From Apodospora peruviana (Eukaryota; Ascomycota; Sordariomycetes; Sordariales; Lasiosphaeriaceae), in assembly GCA_033439685.1 (NCBI GenBank), contig JAUEDM010000007.1, forward strand, positions 3,276,501-3,340,500: DNA of 64,000 bases. The letters run 5' to 3'. How positions within the stretch are numbered: the stretch's first letter is position 1; each line of letters starts with the position of its first letter. Positions 31,830 through 42,691 of this stretch are shown here, piece by piece. The notes beneath the pieces are model-generated. The model was given only the letters and a program-made list of their open reading frames with translations. It was not told where the DNA came from and did no database searches. The position numbers and the translations under genes are program-made.

Positions 31830-34316
31830 TCTTGTCCCGAGTCTTTCCCCGAGTCATCATACCATGGACGATTCAGCTTTTAGAGAAGGGCCGCCGACTC
31901 TACGATAGCGTCCGCAAAGAACTCGAAGTTGTTTCCGACCAAACGCATCTATTCTTAACGGCTCTGAACCAGCCGATAGATGGTTACCTTTTTACCGAAA
32001 TCCACGGCCGCGCCCTCTCCCAAGCCAAAGTCCATACCAAAACTACTCTCATCGTGACGGGAGCACAATCTTATGCATGAACAACTTCTCCAGAAGGGAC
32101 TCGCATTTGAGGTTTTGGAATACGGAGATTTCGCTTCTCAAAGACCTCACTCGAGAGGTTCGGGACTTGCATAACAAGATGGACCAGAACATCGCCAGAG
32201 AGGAAGATACACGCAAAGAGGCCATCAATGCCAGAGGAAAGATTGACAACCTTCTTAACGACATTGCCTTGGTCAAATCTGACACGGTGAAGATCAAAGT
32301 GCAGTAAGTTTTATATCCTTTTTTCCCATGTCTCCCTGGTTTATTTGACGCCTTTTCAGGATCGCAGACACCCCGTCCACAGCCCACAACGTCCATAGCC
32401 CCGCATCAATTGGTGGCTCGCGAAGATGAACTATCATCCACCAGAACTGCGTGCGGCGAACTTGCCCTTCGCGGCCGCGACGAAGGTTGATCCGCTGGTG
32501 TCGCCTGCAGTTTCACCACTTTGTGGCCCGAGACAACAGCATCATCAACAACAGCATCATCAACACCAGCATCATCAACACCAGCATCATCAACCCTAGC
32601 ATCATCAACACCAGCATGATCCTGACACAGAACTTAAATCGTTGTTGGATGTGCGTTCCGGGGATAAGATATCTGGGTTCCCAGATCGCATCTAGGAGAT
32701 CGATGACATGACCGGTCGGCGGTTTTGGTCGGATTTGATGGGGGCTGTTTACTCGCGGGTAACCGAAGCCCCAGCGACAACTTCGTCCACCAGCATGCGA
32801 AGAGTCTGGTCACATCGCTCACGCAGTATCGCAAGAGCGAGGCACGGAAAGAAACCCTATCATATGGAGGATCTGGAAGTCGTCGTCGAAGATCAAACCA
32901 CTTGAGACAATCTGGCGTGTATGGATTGTCAACTCCACTACATTGGCCGTAATGGACCTGATTTTTGGGAAAGACAAGCAGGCCATCCAGAAAGGATTTC
33001 TCATGTTAAGGCTGCTGCTTCATCACCCTCCAAGCGGAGGAGCAAGAGTGTCAAGACCTACTCTTCACGTACGAAAGACACAAAGAGACAGCCTGAGACT
33101 ACATTGGGCTACATTGGGCTACATGGAACTACAAGCCGGAGATGACCGGTTTTCGCCTTGCTTGGGACCTCCCATGGGACATGGCCTGCCCAGTTGCTTG
33201 CCAAATACCCAGACATTTTTGGCCGGGTCTTTATCAAAAGTGCTCGTTTATATCCCGACCGTGGAGCCGAGATGCCGCTCATTTGTTGGATGCTGGGTCC
33301 CGTCCCTCCCCCGACACCTATCCCCCTCTCGCGAAAAGCAGCAGCGCACTAAAGATGGGGTTTGCACTTTGGATCCTCGAGCAACGCTTCGAACCGTCTG
33401 GCAAGCTTGATATTAACAAGAAGACACTGATACAGACGGCGAATAACTACCAGCGTCATTGCCGCAATCATATCTCCGATGTCACGATGGTCTTCTTGCT
33501 CAAACGCGGTTTGCACTGACGGACGTCTACTCTTTAGTATTTTTGGACAGCGGAATGTCAGATACAGACACGTGTTCCCTAGACGACCGGTTCCCCTCCC
33601 CTTGGAACAGCAACCACTAACTACCACTCTCTGGCTACCTGATCTCCTTCCCGCGGCCCATCGCCGAGACCGTGTCAGCAGACGACCAGGCCAAGGCGCT
33701 GGAGCTCGTGCAGCTGATGGGACGGCTCGAGCATGCTCAGCGCAGCGGATTTCCCTGTTTTGTGCTCCACACCCAGCGCCGCATTGTCCAAAGGGGATTC
33801 GAAGCTGCACCGAAGGCCATATACACGGAGGTGTTGTCTTTCGCAGCCTCCCCGACTTCAATCATAAAAACACCACTTGTGACGACAGCCGTTGGAATAT
33901 CTACTACACACCAATTATCTACGCGCGCTGATTGCGCGATGGGTATTTCAAATTCTCTCCACCCCGGTTTATTGTCGCAGCTTCCATCTACTTGGGAAGC
34001 TCAGTCGTGAGAGATCCGGCAAACCCGAATGCGTGGCAGAGTTTGCATACCGGCGGCAGCGCCGGCGGCCGCAGTACTGGTCGTCGAGATATCCTGCCAT
34101 CACAGCCATCGCTTCGACCTCGAGTGTGTGGGGTCTTGGCTGAGGAGTAAGGGGACGTATCGGTTGTATAGGGAGAAGCTGAATAAGCAGGAGGTGCAGA
34201 AGAGGGAAGAAGAAGCCGAAGAAGGCAAAACGAGGCCGTTGAAAAATTCTCAAGAAAGTCAAATTCAGAAATCCTGTCCCCAAACTTTCCAACTCTATAA
34301 AGGCTCCTTCTCGTAG
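31830..34316 (+). pseudogene. Heavily decayed multi-frame gene relic
   Basis: Coding-like pieces on the plus strand follow one another in changing frames. LLEKGRRLYDSVRKELEVVS ends at 32080. A one-base slip then gives RFWNTEISLLKDLTREVRDL, a charged coiled-coil-like stretch, with an apparent intron 32306-32360 (GTAAGT to TTTTCAG). Next comes a Gln/His-rich tract with in-frame TAG at 32597-32599, then ELKSLLDVRSGDKISGFPDRI with TAG at 32693-32695, then MTGRRFWSDLMGAVYSRVTE. Later frames give DNFVHQHAKSLVTSLTQYRK, VMDLIFGKDKQAIQKGFLML, FALWILEQRFEPSGKLDINK near 33360-33420, LIARWVFQILSTPVYCRSFH near 33915, and a K/E-rich end to 34316. Both TAG codons fit CAG mutated at CpA. I infer one original gene; the family is unknown, possibly a fungal coiled-coil regulatory protein. 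The pieces could also come from more than one gene. Confidence 0.55.
32540..32625. repeat. 15-bp minisatellite (Gln/His codons)
   Basis: About five to six imperfect 15-bp units (CAGCATCATCAACAC) encoding Gln-His repeats in the relic's frame. One unit carries the TAG at 32597. Confidence 0.85.
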
Positions 34317-34340
34317 TGCCTTCACTGTTAAATACCATAA
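34240..34340 (+). repeat. Diverged direct repeat, right copy
   Basis: Matches 31066-31165, about 3.17 kb upstream, in the same orientation. Confidence 0.6.
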
Positions 34341-34730
34341 TAAAAAAGGGCCTAGGTAAAATCTGAATATGAGTCATGTAAACGAACTAACCCTTGGTTT
34401 TCGTACCTAGTTGTTGAAAGATGTCGCAATCACGGACAACTGTGCATGGTTTGAACTTCAATACCCACCTACATTTATGATGAATCATCTGCTGGGCACT
34501 GGCGGGCTAGCGAAATGCTTTTGACCAAGGTTTTTCGTAGAGCCAACTTTAAAAAGCAGACGCGTTTATAAAAGAAACCTTGCCATTCTCATCTTTCTTA
34601 ATCAACACCTTTGTCAAGCATTTCATGGCTGTCACCAATCCACCCGCTGCAGCTCTGCATTCTTCGTCACCCGAGTAGTTCTTCTCCTTTCTTACCACCT
34701 TACCATCACTTAATAACATCTACAATTACC
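34317..34730. other. Intergenic, nothing recognised
   Basis: About 410 bp between two gene relics, with no recognisable signal apart from the end of the direct repeat. Confidence 0.45.
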
Positions 34731-35792
34731 ATGGTTCGGTACTGGCCAGAGACGCTAAGGATGTAACGACGTTCGAAAAAACCCTCTGGGGTTGGCAGGA
34801 CGGCGACCAGGTCGGCCATCGCGTCGAGGCATGGCGGAACGCCGGCGTCCTTATTTACGAGCCGTTGATCAAGGGCGCAGACGATGCCCCGACGCTTGAT
34901 GTCCGTGACTTCAAGGACGTCTATAACAAGTCAGTCCCCCTTTATGTCCTAACGGATGATTGGTGGAAGCTTGTCCAAATTACTCAGCACAATTTTATCT
35001 ACCGCCGCTGGTTCCGCCCTTACGGAGCGAACTCGAGCACGATCAGTTCATCTGCAAGTTGATTACACTCCATCAAAGAAACCTGGGCGGAGGAGGCGCG
35101 GAACCCGATTGACATGGAATCCATCCTGTCCTTTAACGAGCGTCTTGTCGAGCAGGTTGAAGCAGGTTGAAGCATGTCGCCAGGCATATGATGCTACTAA
35201 TACCGAATCCGGTGCCCCCAGGTTCATGGGCAGGATCATAGATCCTGCGGGCACTGGACTCTGGATCCCTACCAAAGAGGAGCACCAGAACTATCTGGTC
35301 AGGCCGCTATTTCGGGCCCTTCTTATTGTTGTCGACTCTGCCAGAGATTATCAGTTTGAGATGGACTCCCAGACGGTCGGCGACATGCGCGTCTCGCTCG
35401 TACGTACGGGTATCGAGGATGGACTGAGCGCGGCTGTTACCTTCGATACCATCCATCAACAACAGGTCGCCGCCGGGACGGAGGCCACGGCCACGGGCAG
35501 CGGCGGCCCAGATGTCATAACCACGAGGTTGCGGGTGGCGATAGACTTTGTTATCGCCCTCGAAGACCAGGAGCGCGCCGCCGTGTCCACCTGTACTACC
35601 GCGCCATCCGCTGGCTACCTGCAGTTTTGGGAATCTGCTGTAGAGGAAGTCAAAGAACAGGAAGATGATTTTGACGACCAGGAGCCCGTCCGATACCCCA
35701 GCTCTAGGCTCGTAAGCGACGAGAAGGCAGCCAAGTGGGGGTTGGTGCGGCGGTTCGAAGCAGTACGACTCCAGGGGGATGAATATGATTGA
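34731..35792 (+). pseudogene. Unknown gene frameshifted by a 10-bp duplication
   Basis: Near the start, VLARDAKDVTTFEKTLWGWQ is open but not in frame with the local ATG at 34731. It continues as VEAWRNAGVLIYEPLIKGAD and LDVRDFKDVYNK. Frames then change to ELEHDQFICKLITL (near 35030) and IKETWAEEARNPIDME plus SFNERLVEQVEA (near 35070-35165). A perfect 10-bp tandem duplication (GGTTGAAGCA twice, 35155-35174) breaks the frame here. Removing one unit joins VEQVEA directly to CRQAYDATNTESGAPRF. From there the frame is open to 35792 and includes FMGRIIDPAGTGLWIPTKEE, LFRALLIVVDSARDYQFEM, LRVAIDFVIALEDQER and an acidic end. I do not recognise the family. Several other small indels are needed for one frame, so it is probably a true pseudogene. 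Confidence 0.6.
35155..35174. repeat. Perfect 10-bp tandem duplication
   Basis: GGTTGAAGCA occurs twice in direct succession. The 10-bp length shifts the reading frame of the surrounding gene. Confidence 0.9.
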
Positions 35793-36660
35793 AAAGAGGA
35801 TACGAGGTCAATTCAATTCTGAAGGGGAGTACAGACCTAACTACCTTTGATATCGCTGCTTCATCACTCCCTAGAAATAGAAGAAGGATAACAGCATCCT
35901 GGCATCCAACATTTCTTCCTGACCATTGTCTTGGGTTACAATGGAAGGATCTATATCGCTGTCGCCAACCATACAACACGTATCCGAGGCATGCTCTCGG
36001 ATCCGCATCCCTGCGCGCTACTTTATCGAGGGAGGTGCCGGTCGGCCATTGTTCGTTTACCGGAAAACCGGAAAACTGACCTGAAATAATTTATACCTTA
36101 ACCCCACCCTACCAAAACGGTATACGCCCAATTAACACTTGATTGGAATAAATTAATCCATTATATCTAATCAATAGGTTAGTAACTACGGAGGCGGAGC
36201 GGAGCCCCGCCGGCGACCCCGACCCCTAAACGAAGCCATTCCCAGAAATGCCGATACACACACACGGACCACAACACTAAACCACAACGGGGCTCGCGAC
36301 GGCTCTGGAATCTTTTGTCTCCTGTCAGAAAGGAAGGTTCGAGCAGTGGCCAGAATCATGGATTTGTAACCAGTTGCCCCAGACATGCGCGGCCTGCCAC
36401 CATTCATGGATGTTAAGAAGGCTCTTTGGCAAAGCCAGAGAGCTGAAGAGAGAGAAAAAAAAAAGGAGACAGTTGCAACTCCGATCAAATCCACAGAATC
36501 CAGTGTGCAGCACTTCTGACATCTCCCTCTGATCGGAGCAACGCCGTCATGTACATAACCAGAGGGCCCTCTCACGAGGCCTCTCTTATTCTTCTTCTTC
36601 TTCTTCTTTTCCCCCATGTTCTGCGTCTTCATAGAGTAGGCTTAACTAGTTGCAATACAC
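35793..36660. other. Intergenic with second dispersed-repeat copy
   Basis: About 870 bp. It holds dispersed repeat copy B (36321-36520) and a CTT-rich microsatellite near 36590-36616. No gene recognised. Confidence 0.5.
36321..36520 (+). repeat. Dispersed repeat, copy B
   Basis: Matches 12162-12360 in the same orientation. Best conservation is in the first 130 bp, with shared ends CCTGTCAGAAA and CTTCTGAC. It lies 140 bp from a putative LTR. Confidence 0.7.
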
Positions 36661-37320
36661 TGTGACGAGCCAGTGCAACGACCCAAAACCATTACACCAA
36701 ACCCCCCTCAATCGCAAAAGGATGCCGGAATACCAAAGGTGCTAGCTAACCTTTGGAATTCTAATGGGTTATGCCGTCGACGGTCGCAATCAATTCAATC
36801 AAGGCTCAATCGCACCGACCGTCACAAAGAGTGCATGTTGCTTCACAGAGCCACAAAGGGGTTTTGGTCTTAGGTAGGGGGTAATCACAAAGAGTATCGG
36901 TTCCAAAGAACACACAAGATGCGCAGTTGACAAAACAACTACTGCCAAAGTACTTGTATTGATTACTGCTGTAATAAATCCTCTCAGAGTAATAAATCCT
37001 CTCAGAGTAATAAATCCTCTCAGAGAGTGCCAGACTCTCGCGACTGTATAGGAATACTACGACCAATGTGAATGGAACCCAAGTCCCGAACCCACGGGTC
37101 CCCGGGTCCGACTCCTCGAGTCCTCGGGACCGTCAGACAGCTGCCACCAGCTGCTGGTCAGGTGACAGCCCTGTTGTCCAATCTGGGCTCGTAATACAGG
37201 CAGCGAGAGTCATTTCTCTCTCCTCCCAACTAGGTATGTAATAATTATATCTGTTAACAGACCGGTGAAGAGAGACTGCTCTCTTACCACCGGATTCGAC
37301 ACTCCATATTAATGATCACA
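36661..37320 (+). mobile_element. Putative solo LTR
   Basis: A 660-bp block starting TGTGA and ending TCACA, a perfect 5-bp terminal inverted repeat in the TG...CA form of LTRs. The flanking 5-mers are TACAC and TACGT, an imperfect match to a target-site duplication. No internal retrotransposon coding sequence is adjacent, hence a solo LTR if real. It contains three 18-bp tandem units. Strand is arbitrary. Evidence is structural only. Confidence 0.4.
36973..37026. repeat. 18-bp tandem repeat, three copies
   Basis: Three adjacent copies of AATAAATCCTCTCAGAGT; the last ends in A instead of T. Confidence 0.9.
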
Positions 37321-37452
37321 TACGTAACATCCAAGACTCGGGGAATTATCACGGATGTCATTTCGGAAGCCCGCTACCGCATATCTCGCTGGTCCCTGCA
37401 ACCGTCACTGTCAAGTCCCCGCGATCACCTCTGTTCCTCGTCTCGCCGCTCG

Positions 37453-37893
37453 TCACTGCGGTCCATCACCGTCCTGGCTCTGGAGGATGTCGTCAAGCCT
37501 CCACTTCCCATTGTACTGGACCTGCTCCACTCCCGTATCAGAGCGAATGTCATCCAACAGCTTATCGTCGACTCGCTCCGCGACAAACACAACCTGATTA
37601 TTCTCGACGTAGTAATCGAAATCGACAACATTCCGAACATATGGCGTAATGTCCCGGCCGATCGCCTCGCTGAGCTTTTCCAGCGTGTGGCCCGGGGCGA
37701 GATAGACAAGGTATGATATGGGTTCCACCAAGTCCTTTTTCGGGTCGGTGCCCTCGGGCGTCAGCGGCGCTTTGTACGGCTTCGCGGCCGACGATCCCAT
37801 CGTCGTCGTTGTCGTCTGCCAGGCGAGGCTTGCGGCAAGAACGAGGGCAAAGACCACGGCAATGTGTACCTTCCAGTCTCTGGCACAGGACAT
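37453..37893 (-). CDS. Stand-alone I9 (subtilase propeptide-like) inhibitor protein
   Basis: A single exon of 146 residues from the ATG at 37893. The N-terminus MSCARDWKVHIAVVFALVLA is a signal peptide or signal anchor. After a Thr/Ser-rich spacer, residues about 55-135 form an Inhibitor_I9-like unit: SYLVYLAPGHTLEKL, a helix, VVDFDYYVENNQVVFVAE, a second helix, and IRSDTGVEQVQYNGKW. This is the beta-alpha-beta pattern and VEXVQ ending of subtilisin propeptides, but no protease domain follows. Such free-standing I9 proteins act as inhibitors or folding helpers of subtilases (for example yeast proteinase B inhibitor 2). Its stop lies 132 bp from the putative LTR. A subtilase gene starts about 1.5 kb away, transcribed divergently. 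Partnership is inferred, not shown. Confidence 0.8.
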   Translation of the reverse strand: MSCARDWKVHIAVVFALVLAASLAWQTTTTTMGSSAAKPYKAPLTPEGTDPKKDLVEPISYLVYLAPGHTLEKLSEAIGRDITPYVRNVVDFDYYVENNQVVFVAERVDDKLLDDIRSDTGVEQVQYNGKWRLDDILQSQDGDGPQ

Positions 37894-39362
37894 CTCGTTG
37901 GTTGAATAAGTATGGTGAGGTGAAGAGTGAGAGAGCTCTGAGATTTTTGACTTGCTTACCGTCGTCGCTGCGTCATCAGATTTTGGTGGTTTGAGCGGGG
38001 TTCAGACCAAAACTGCTGGATTTTGTGGTGTGTAAAGATGATGCAAAGTCCCAGTTTGGTGGGCTGCCAAGATTGGCCTTAAATCCAGTGCTCAATCAAG
38101 TCCTGTGCCACAAAGGTGGCCGACACGTTCAAGGAACTTTCAGGCAACGAAACGGTTGGCGGAGAAAAAAGTCGACAGGACAGACCGTCACGTGATTCGG
38201 AAGGGCGTACCCTTAACCCTGCAGAGGCGGCGACGAATTGCTCAAGTTGCTCCGATAGGGTTCGCAGATATTAATAGGCCGGGTGTCTGCGGATTATAGG
38301 TCGGTCTCAGAGACCGGTGTGCGGGCTTTGGAATGACCACCGGCCGCCAACAAGTGAGCGAGAGCGAGTCATTATAAGTAGTCAGTCATCTGGTCAGTTG
38401 GGCAACGTAAGGTAAATGAATCGTTGGCAAGGATGAAAGTACCATAGAAAGTTGCCAAGAATTGTTGGGAGCGGAAAGCAGCGGCCATATCGGTAGATGT
38501 GGAATCAGTCATACTCAATACCACGCGATCTCAGCCGAGGCAGAAGTGGGCCGCGCCGTACGGTTAAGGCCTGTGATATGGTGTCTCATGTGTGCAGTTG
38601 GCCGCTAATACGCCGCCTGCTCCGCAACTTCTACGTGGCTGAGCCGCAATTGATTTGGCCCTGTGTTACACTTTCTGTAAGATATCCCATCTGATTTTAC
38701 TTGGATTCCATAGTGACTGGTGATATGGTAGGTTCGAATATCCCAGCACCCAGGTCGCCCCTTGGGGGTCAATCCTCCAGGAAGACAAGTCTCGGCCCTC
38801 GGCCCACAAGATACTCGTTGTAACCCTAACCAGCACCACTGCCACGACCCCGATCACCTAACGGCTTTGGACTTACATGCAGGGCTGGCAGAAGGTTCAC
38901 CGAGACTAACGTAACCATAGCTACAAGTCAAGATATTATGTTAGAATGCGACTCGTTGACCGCTAAGCAGTCTGTGCTTCCTTAGTCCTCAAGCTTCCAT
39001 ACTGATTTTTCACTTGGTAATCATCTGTATTCTTTAGGTTCTTTCAGTACTCGCATTAATGATTGCGACAGGTTTGGATAAACATTACGAGTGGCCGCTG
39101 AGAAATCGAGATTCAACATCACCTCCGTATGTGCCGTAGAGGCCTGGGAATGACCTGGCACTGCCCGCGGCCCAAGAAGCCGGGCATCGGGCGCCTATGC
39201 TGTAGGCATCCCAAGAAGGTTACAGACGTCGTTAGATATCTGTTGTGTTGATATATGTATGGGCCGGCATCCTGAGGTTCATCTGTAGTTTCCCCCTATG
39301 TAGACTAATCTCTTCCCGTCGCCTTACTCGGGTTTTGTTCATGCCATACCTACAGAGTCACC
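37894..39362. other. Shared upstream region of I9 and subtilase genes
   Basis: About 1.47 kb between divergent genes. I see no further gene or clear repeat. Confidence 0.5.
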
Positions 39363-41373
39363 ATGCATTTATTCATCATTCTAAACGTCGTGGCCATGTT
39401 CCATTTGGCGCTGGCTTCGGTTGTTCCCCATACCCGCCGACAAGAACCGTCACTGGTGCCACTCAGTATGACCGATGAGAAGTACAGGATTGCTGACTCG
39501 TACATCGTAATCCTCAAGCCGGATACTAAACTTGACGAGCATCTTGCCCGGGTCGGGCAGGATCTTCGGACTACGGCCGACGAGTTCTTTTATATGGATG
39601 CCATCAACGCCTACTCATTCACTATGAAGGGCAGTGTCCAGATCATGGAAGACAAGATTCGCGCCGATTCAAGCGTCGAGGCTGTGCAGCAAAACGGACG
39701 CGTGCCGTTGGATGAGGCCTTTCAGGTTCTCCCAGGCACTAATCCCGATCCCGACACCAACTACGTGGAGAAGCGTGAGACTGCTGGCGATATAACTCGG
39801 AGAATCCTGACGTCCCGACAGACGGCCAATGTGCGTGGGTGGGAGAGGAAGACTGAACAAAACAAGATATGGCACATGGCCATGGTCCAGGGTGACGGCA
39901 GGCTGAAGAACCTCAATACAAAGGAGGAAAAGAACAACTATGACCACATCACAAATCCTGACAACGGCGCCGGCGTCAACATCTACATCATCGATTCGGG
40001 TATAAGATCCACCCACAAAGAGTTTGGGGGAAGAGTGCGCCACCTGGGCGGCGGCAAAGACAACGACCCCTCGCCATACTGCCCGGGCGAGCCAAATGTG
40101 AGTACCAGTTAGCACCTTGCAACTTGCACGTCGGCTCAATGCGAAATGAGACTAACAACCGGGGTATCAGACTGACCAGCACGGACACGGAACCCATGTT
40201 GCCGGCACGGCGGCAGGGTCCAACTACGGCATATCCTACGCCGCAACAATCGTAAACGTCAAGTCGGGCTGCAAGAACGGATTCGACTTTGACCAGATCG
40301 CGCGATCCATCAACGACATCATAAATGAACACAAGAAAAACAAGCAGGACAAGCCGAATGGTTGGGCCGGATCCGTCATCAACATGTCGTTGGGCGGAAC
40401 GATGGACTGGGGCCCGGCCTTCAAGTTGGCTTGCCAGGTCGCCTACAACGAGGGTATACCCATCGCGGTGGCCGGCGGCAACAGCAACGTCGACGCAGTC
40501 ACGTTCCAGCCGTGCAACTACGCCTCTGTGTTCTGCATCGGCGCCAGCGACCAGAACTACCGCCGCGCCGACTTCTCCAACTACGGCGTCACCCTCAAGG
40601 GTTACGCCCCTGGCAAGGACATAAAGTCGGCCGACTTCAAGTCCGACGACGGGTACACACTGAAAAGTGGGACAAGCATGGCCTCGCCGATGGTGGCGGG
40701 CATCTTTGCCATCTTCTTGAGCTTCGAGACCTCGGACCTCTGGGGCGACGCCAAGGACGCGTACAACCGCATGCACGCCAACACGCTGCGCATCATCGAC
40801 GCGCATTCGGGCCAGATCCTCAACCAGCTGATGGTCACGACGGGGATCAACTCGCCCTGGCGCCACGCGCTTTTTCCGTATGCCGGGCTCGACCGCGAGC
40901 TGCTGCAGGGTACGTGCGAGATGAGCGTCACGGAAATCCAAACGTGCGAGGACCCGGCCCATAACCTGTTTGCGACCGTGGCCATCACCGGCCCTAAGGG
41001 CGAGAAGCTGTTTGAGACGTCGCAAGGCGGCAGCGCGCCGGGGGTGCCCATCGATGACATCGCTGCGGACCAGGCGGACGAGATCATAAAGACGTACCCT
41101 GGTTATATTATCAACGGCGAGTCTGACTTGCCGGGTGTGATGCAGATCATTGGTGAACATGACAACGATTATGTTCAGATGTTCTACTTCAAGAGGGACA
41201 GTGATGACGAGAGCCTTGCATTTACGGCCGGGGCACCCGATGGCGTCGGCACGCTGGACCAAGGCGCCCAGAAGTGCGAACTTGCCGATAAGGGGAACTG
41301 GGGTGATGGAAAGGCACCGGCGTGTAAAGATGGTGCTAAATCACGGCGTTTTGTTTGTAAATTCGCGTGCTAG
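39363..41373 (+). CDS. Secreted subtilisin-like serine protease (S8)
   Basis: Two exons, 39363-40097 and 40171-41373, give 645 residues. The intron has GTGAGT and TATCAG and keeps phase 0. A signal peptide (MHLFIILNVVAMFHLALA) is followed by an I9 propeptide at about residues 45-120 (DSYIVILKPDT, VEAVQQNGRVPL). The catalytic triad is visible: Asp211 in YIIDSGIRSTHKEFGG, His251 in HGHGTHVAGT, and Ser414 in SGTSMASP. INMSLGG and the oxyanion region AGGNSNVDA are present. About 230 residues follow the catalytic Ser, more than in a minimal proteinase-K type enzyme. They include a Cys-containing C-terminal part (QKCELADKGNWGDGKAPACK) that may be an extra domain. It degrades extracellular protein. 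A separate I9-type protein is encoded about 1.5 kb upstream on the other strand. Confidence 0.93.
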
Positions 41374-42691
41374 TCCGCCGTGAATCCGCTCGTTTTTGGT
41401 GGACAAGGACTCCGGCTTGGAGAGCTGTACTGCTGCTGTTGGTCGAGCACTCTGTAAGTGAAGTTGATGACTGGAGTTTTGCCGTTTTAGGGTTGAGTTT
41501 CGGAGTTGGGCGTTTTTCATTCGGCATGGACGGTATCTTATCTTCTTGGCTTCTTAGCTTGCGAGCTCTTTGCAAATATAATACGATCTATAACGTTAAG
41601 TTATTAACAGAATTACCATTCATCTGTTAGCAGGCAGAGTCAACTGGCATATGTGGTACTAACTGTCAATGATATCGGCAACGATCGTGAGCAAATTGGA
41701 GTGCAGAACTGAAATCAATACTAAAGTAGGTAGTAAAGGGGCAGTCTGCTAGGAGTTGCTGATAAGATTGGCAGCTGTTTGATTACCCAGGTGACGTGTG
41801 TTGACCTCGCTCTGTTTTGGTTACTCCATCTGCCATCAAGTAACGGCGGAAGGATGGCTTTGTCACCTACCAAAGGTACCTGGCAGGTGTATGTTTCGCG
41901 ACCGTGATGGTGTACACCATTCCAAGGTAAATAGTAGCCATCGGGTACTTTACAAAGGCCCCAGTTCATGACTTTTCAGGGCACCTAGTAGCTATCCTGG
42001 AAACACTCATTTAAGCAGCAAAGAGGCGTTGTAAATACAGTCTTAAGCCCTAGCAGCCGATTGCAAAACCTGTCACAGCAGGGAATTTTACAGGGTTTTG
42101 CGAAGTACCCGTTGGCTACTATTTACATTAGAATGATATATTTACGTTCGGTCCTGTTGGCAGTGCTGAAAGTTCAAATGGAAGTAATCGCAGCAGTATC
42201 TGAAACATCCGATAATATTATCGTTTGTATACCTCAACTTGACCTGCCTCGCCAACTTAATTAAGTGTGCCTCAGCCGCACTTTTGTCTCCCATCTCCCG
42301 GCGCAACATCAGACCGGCCTTACGCCCAGCCGTTACAACCTCGCAACGGCGCGCGTCGTGATTGGCTCCCCCGCGCGAATTAGATGCACACAGACTCTAT
42401 GGTAGGAGTAAGCTTTCCATGGTGTTCAGGGGTCCATCCACGTCTCGATGCATCTGAATGGTGCCGAGCAAGCTTGCGCCACTCCATGGTGTATGCTTGC
42501 ATGCGTGTGAACGGAATTGGACACCGATTGCAGACAAGCTTGGGTCGAAAGAAACAAATTAAAGAATGCTGGTGCCCGGGTTCGTCCAGAGCCTCAAAAA
42601 CTTTCCTGCGCTGTAGTGGTCAACCTCTCTTCCTCCGTACTTCCTCGCAGACTTCCTGTCTTCAGGAGTGAGCTGTGAGATCTTCACCAAG
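41374..42691. other. Intergenic, nothing recognised
   Basis: About 1.3 kb between two plus-strand genes; no conserved open frame or repeat. Confidence 0.5.

Noticed and set aside
32540..32625. Possible CRISPR-like array
   Set aside because: The 15-bp units are directly adjacent with no spacers and encode Gln/His repeats; this is a minisatellite in a eukaryotic genome.
39988..41262. A 424-residue minus-strand open frame
   Set aside because: It is the antisense of the subtilase exons; the sense strand carries the full catalytic triad.
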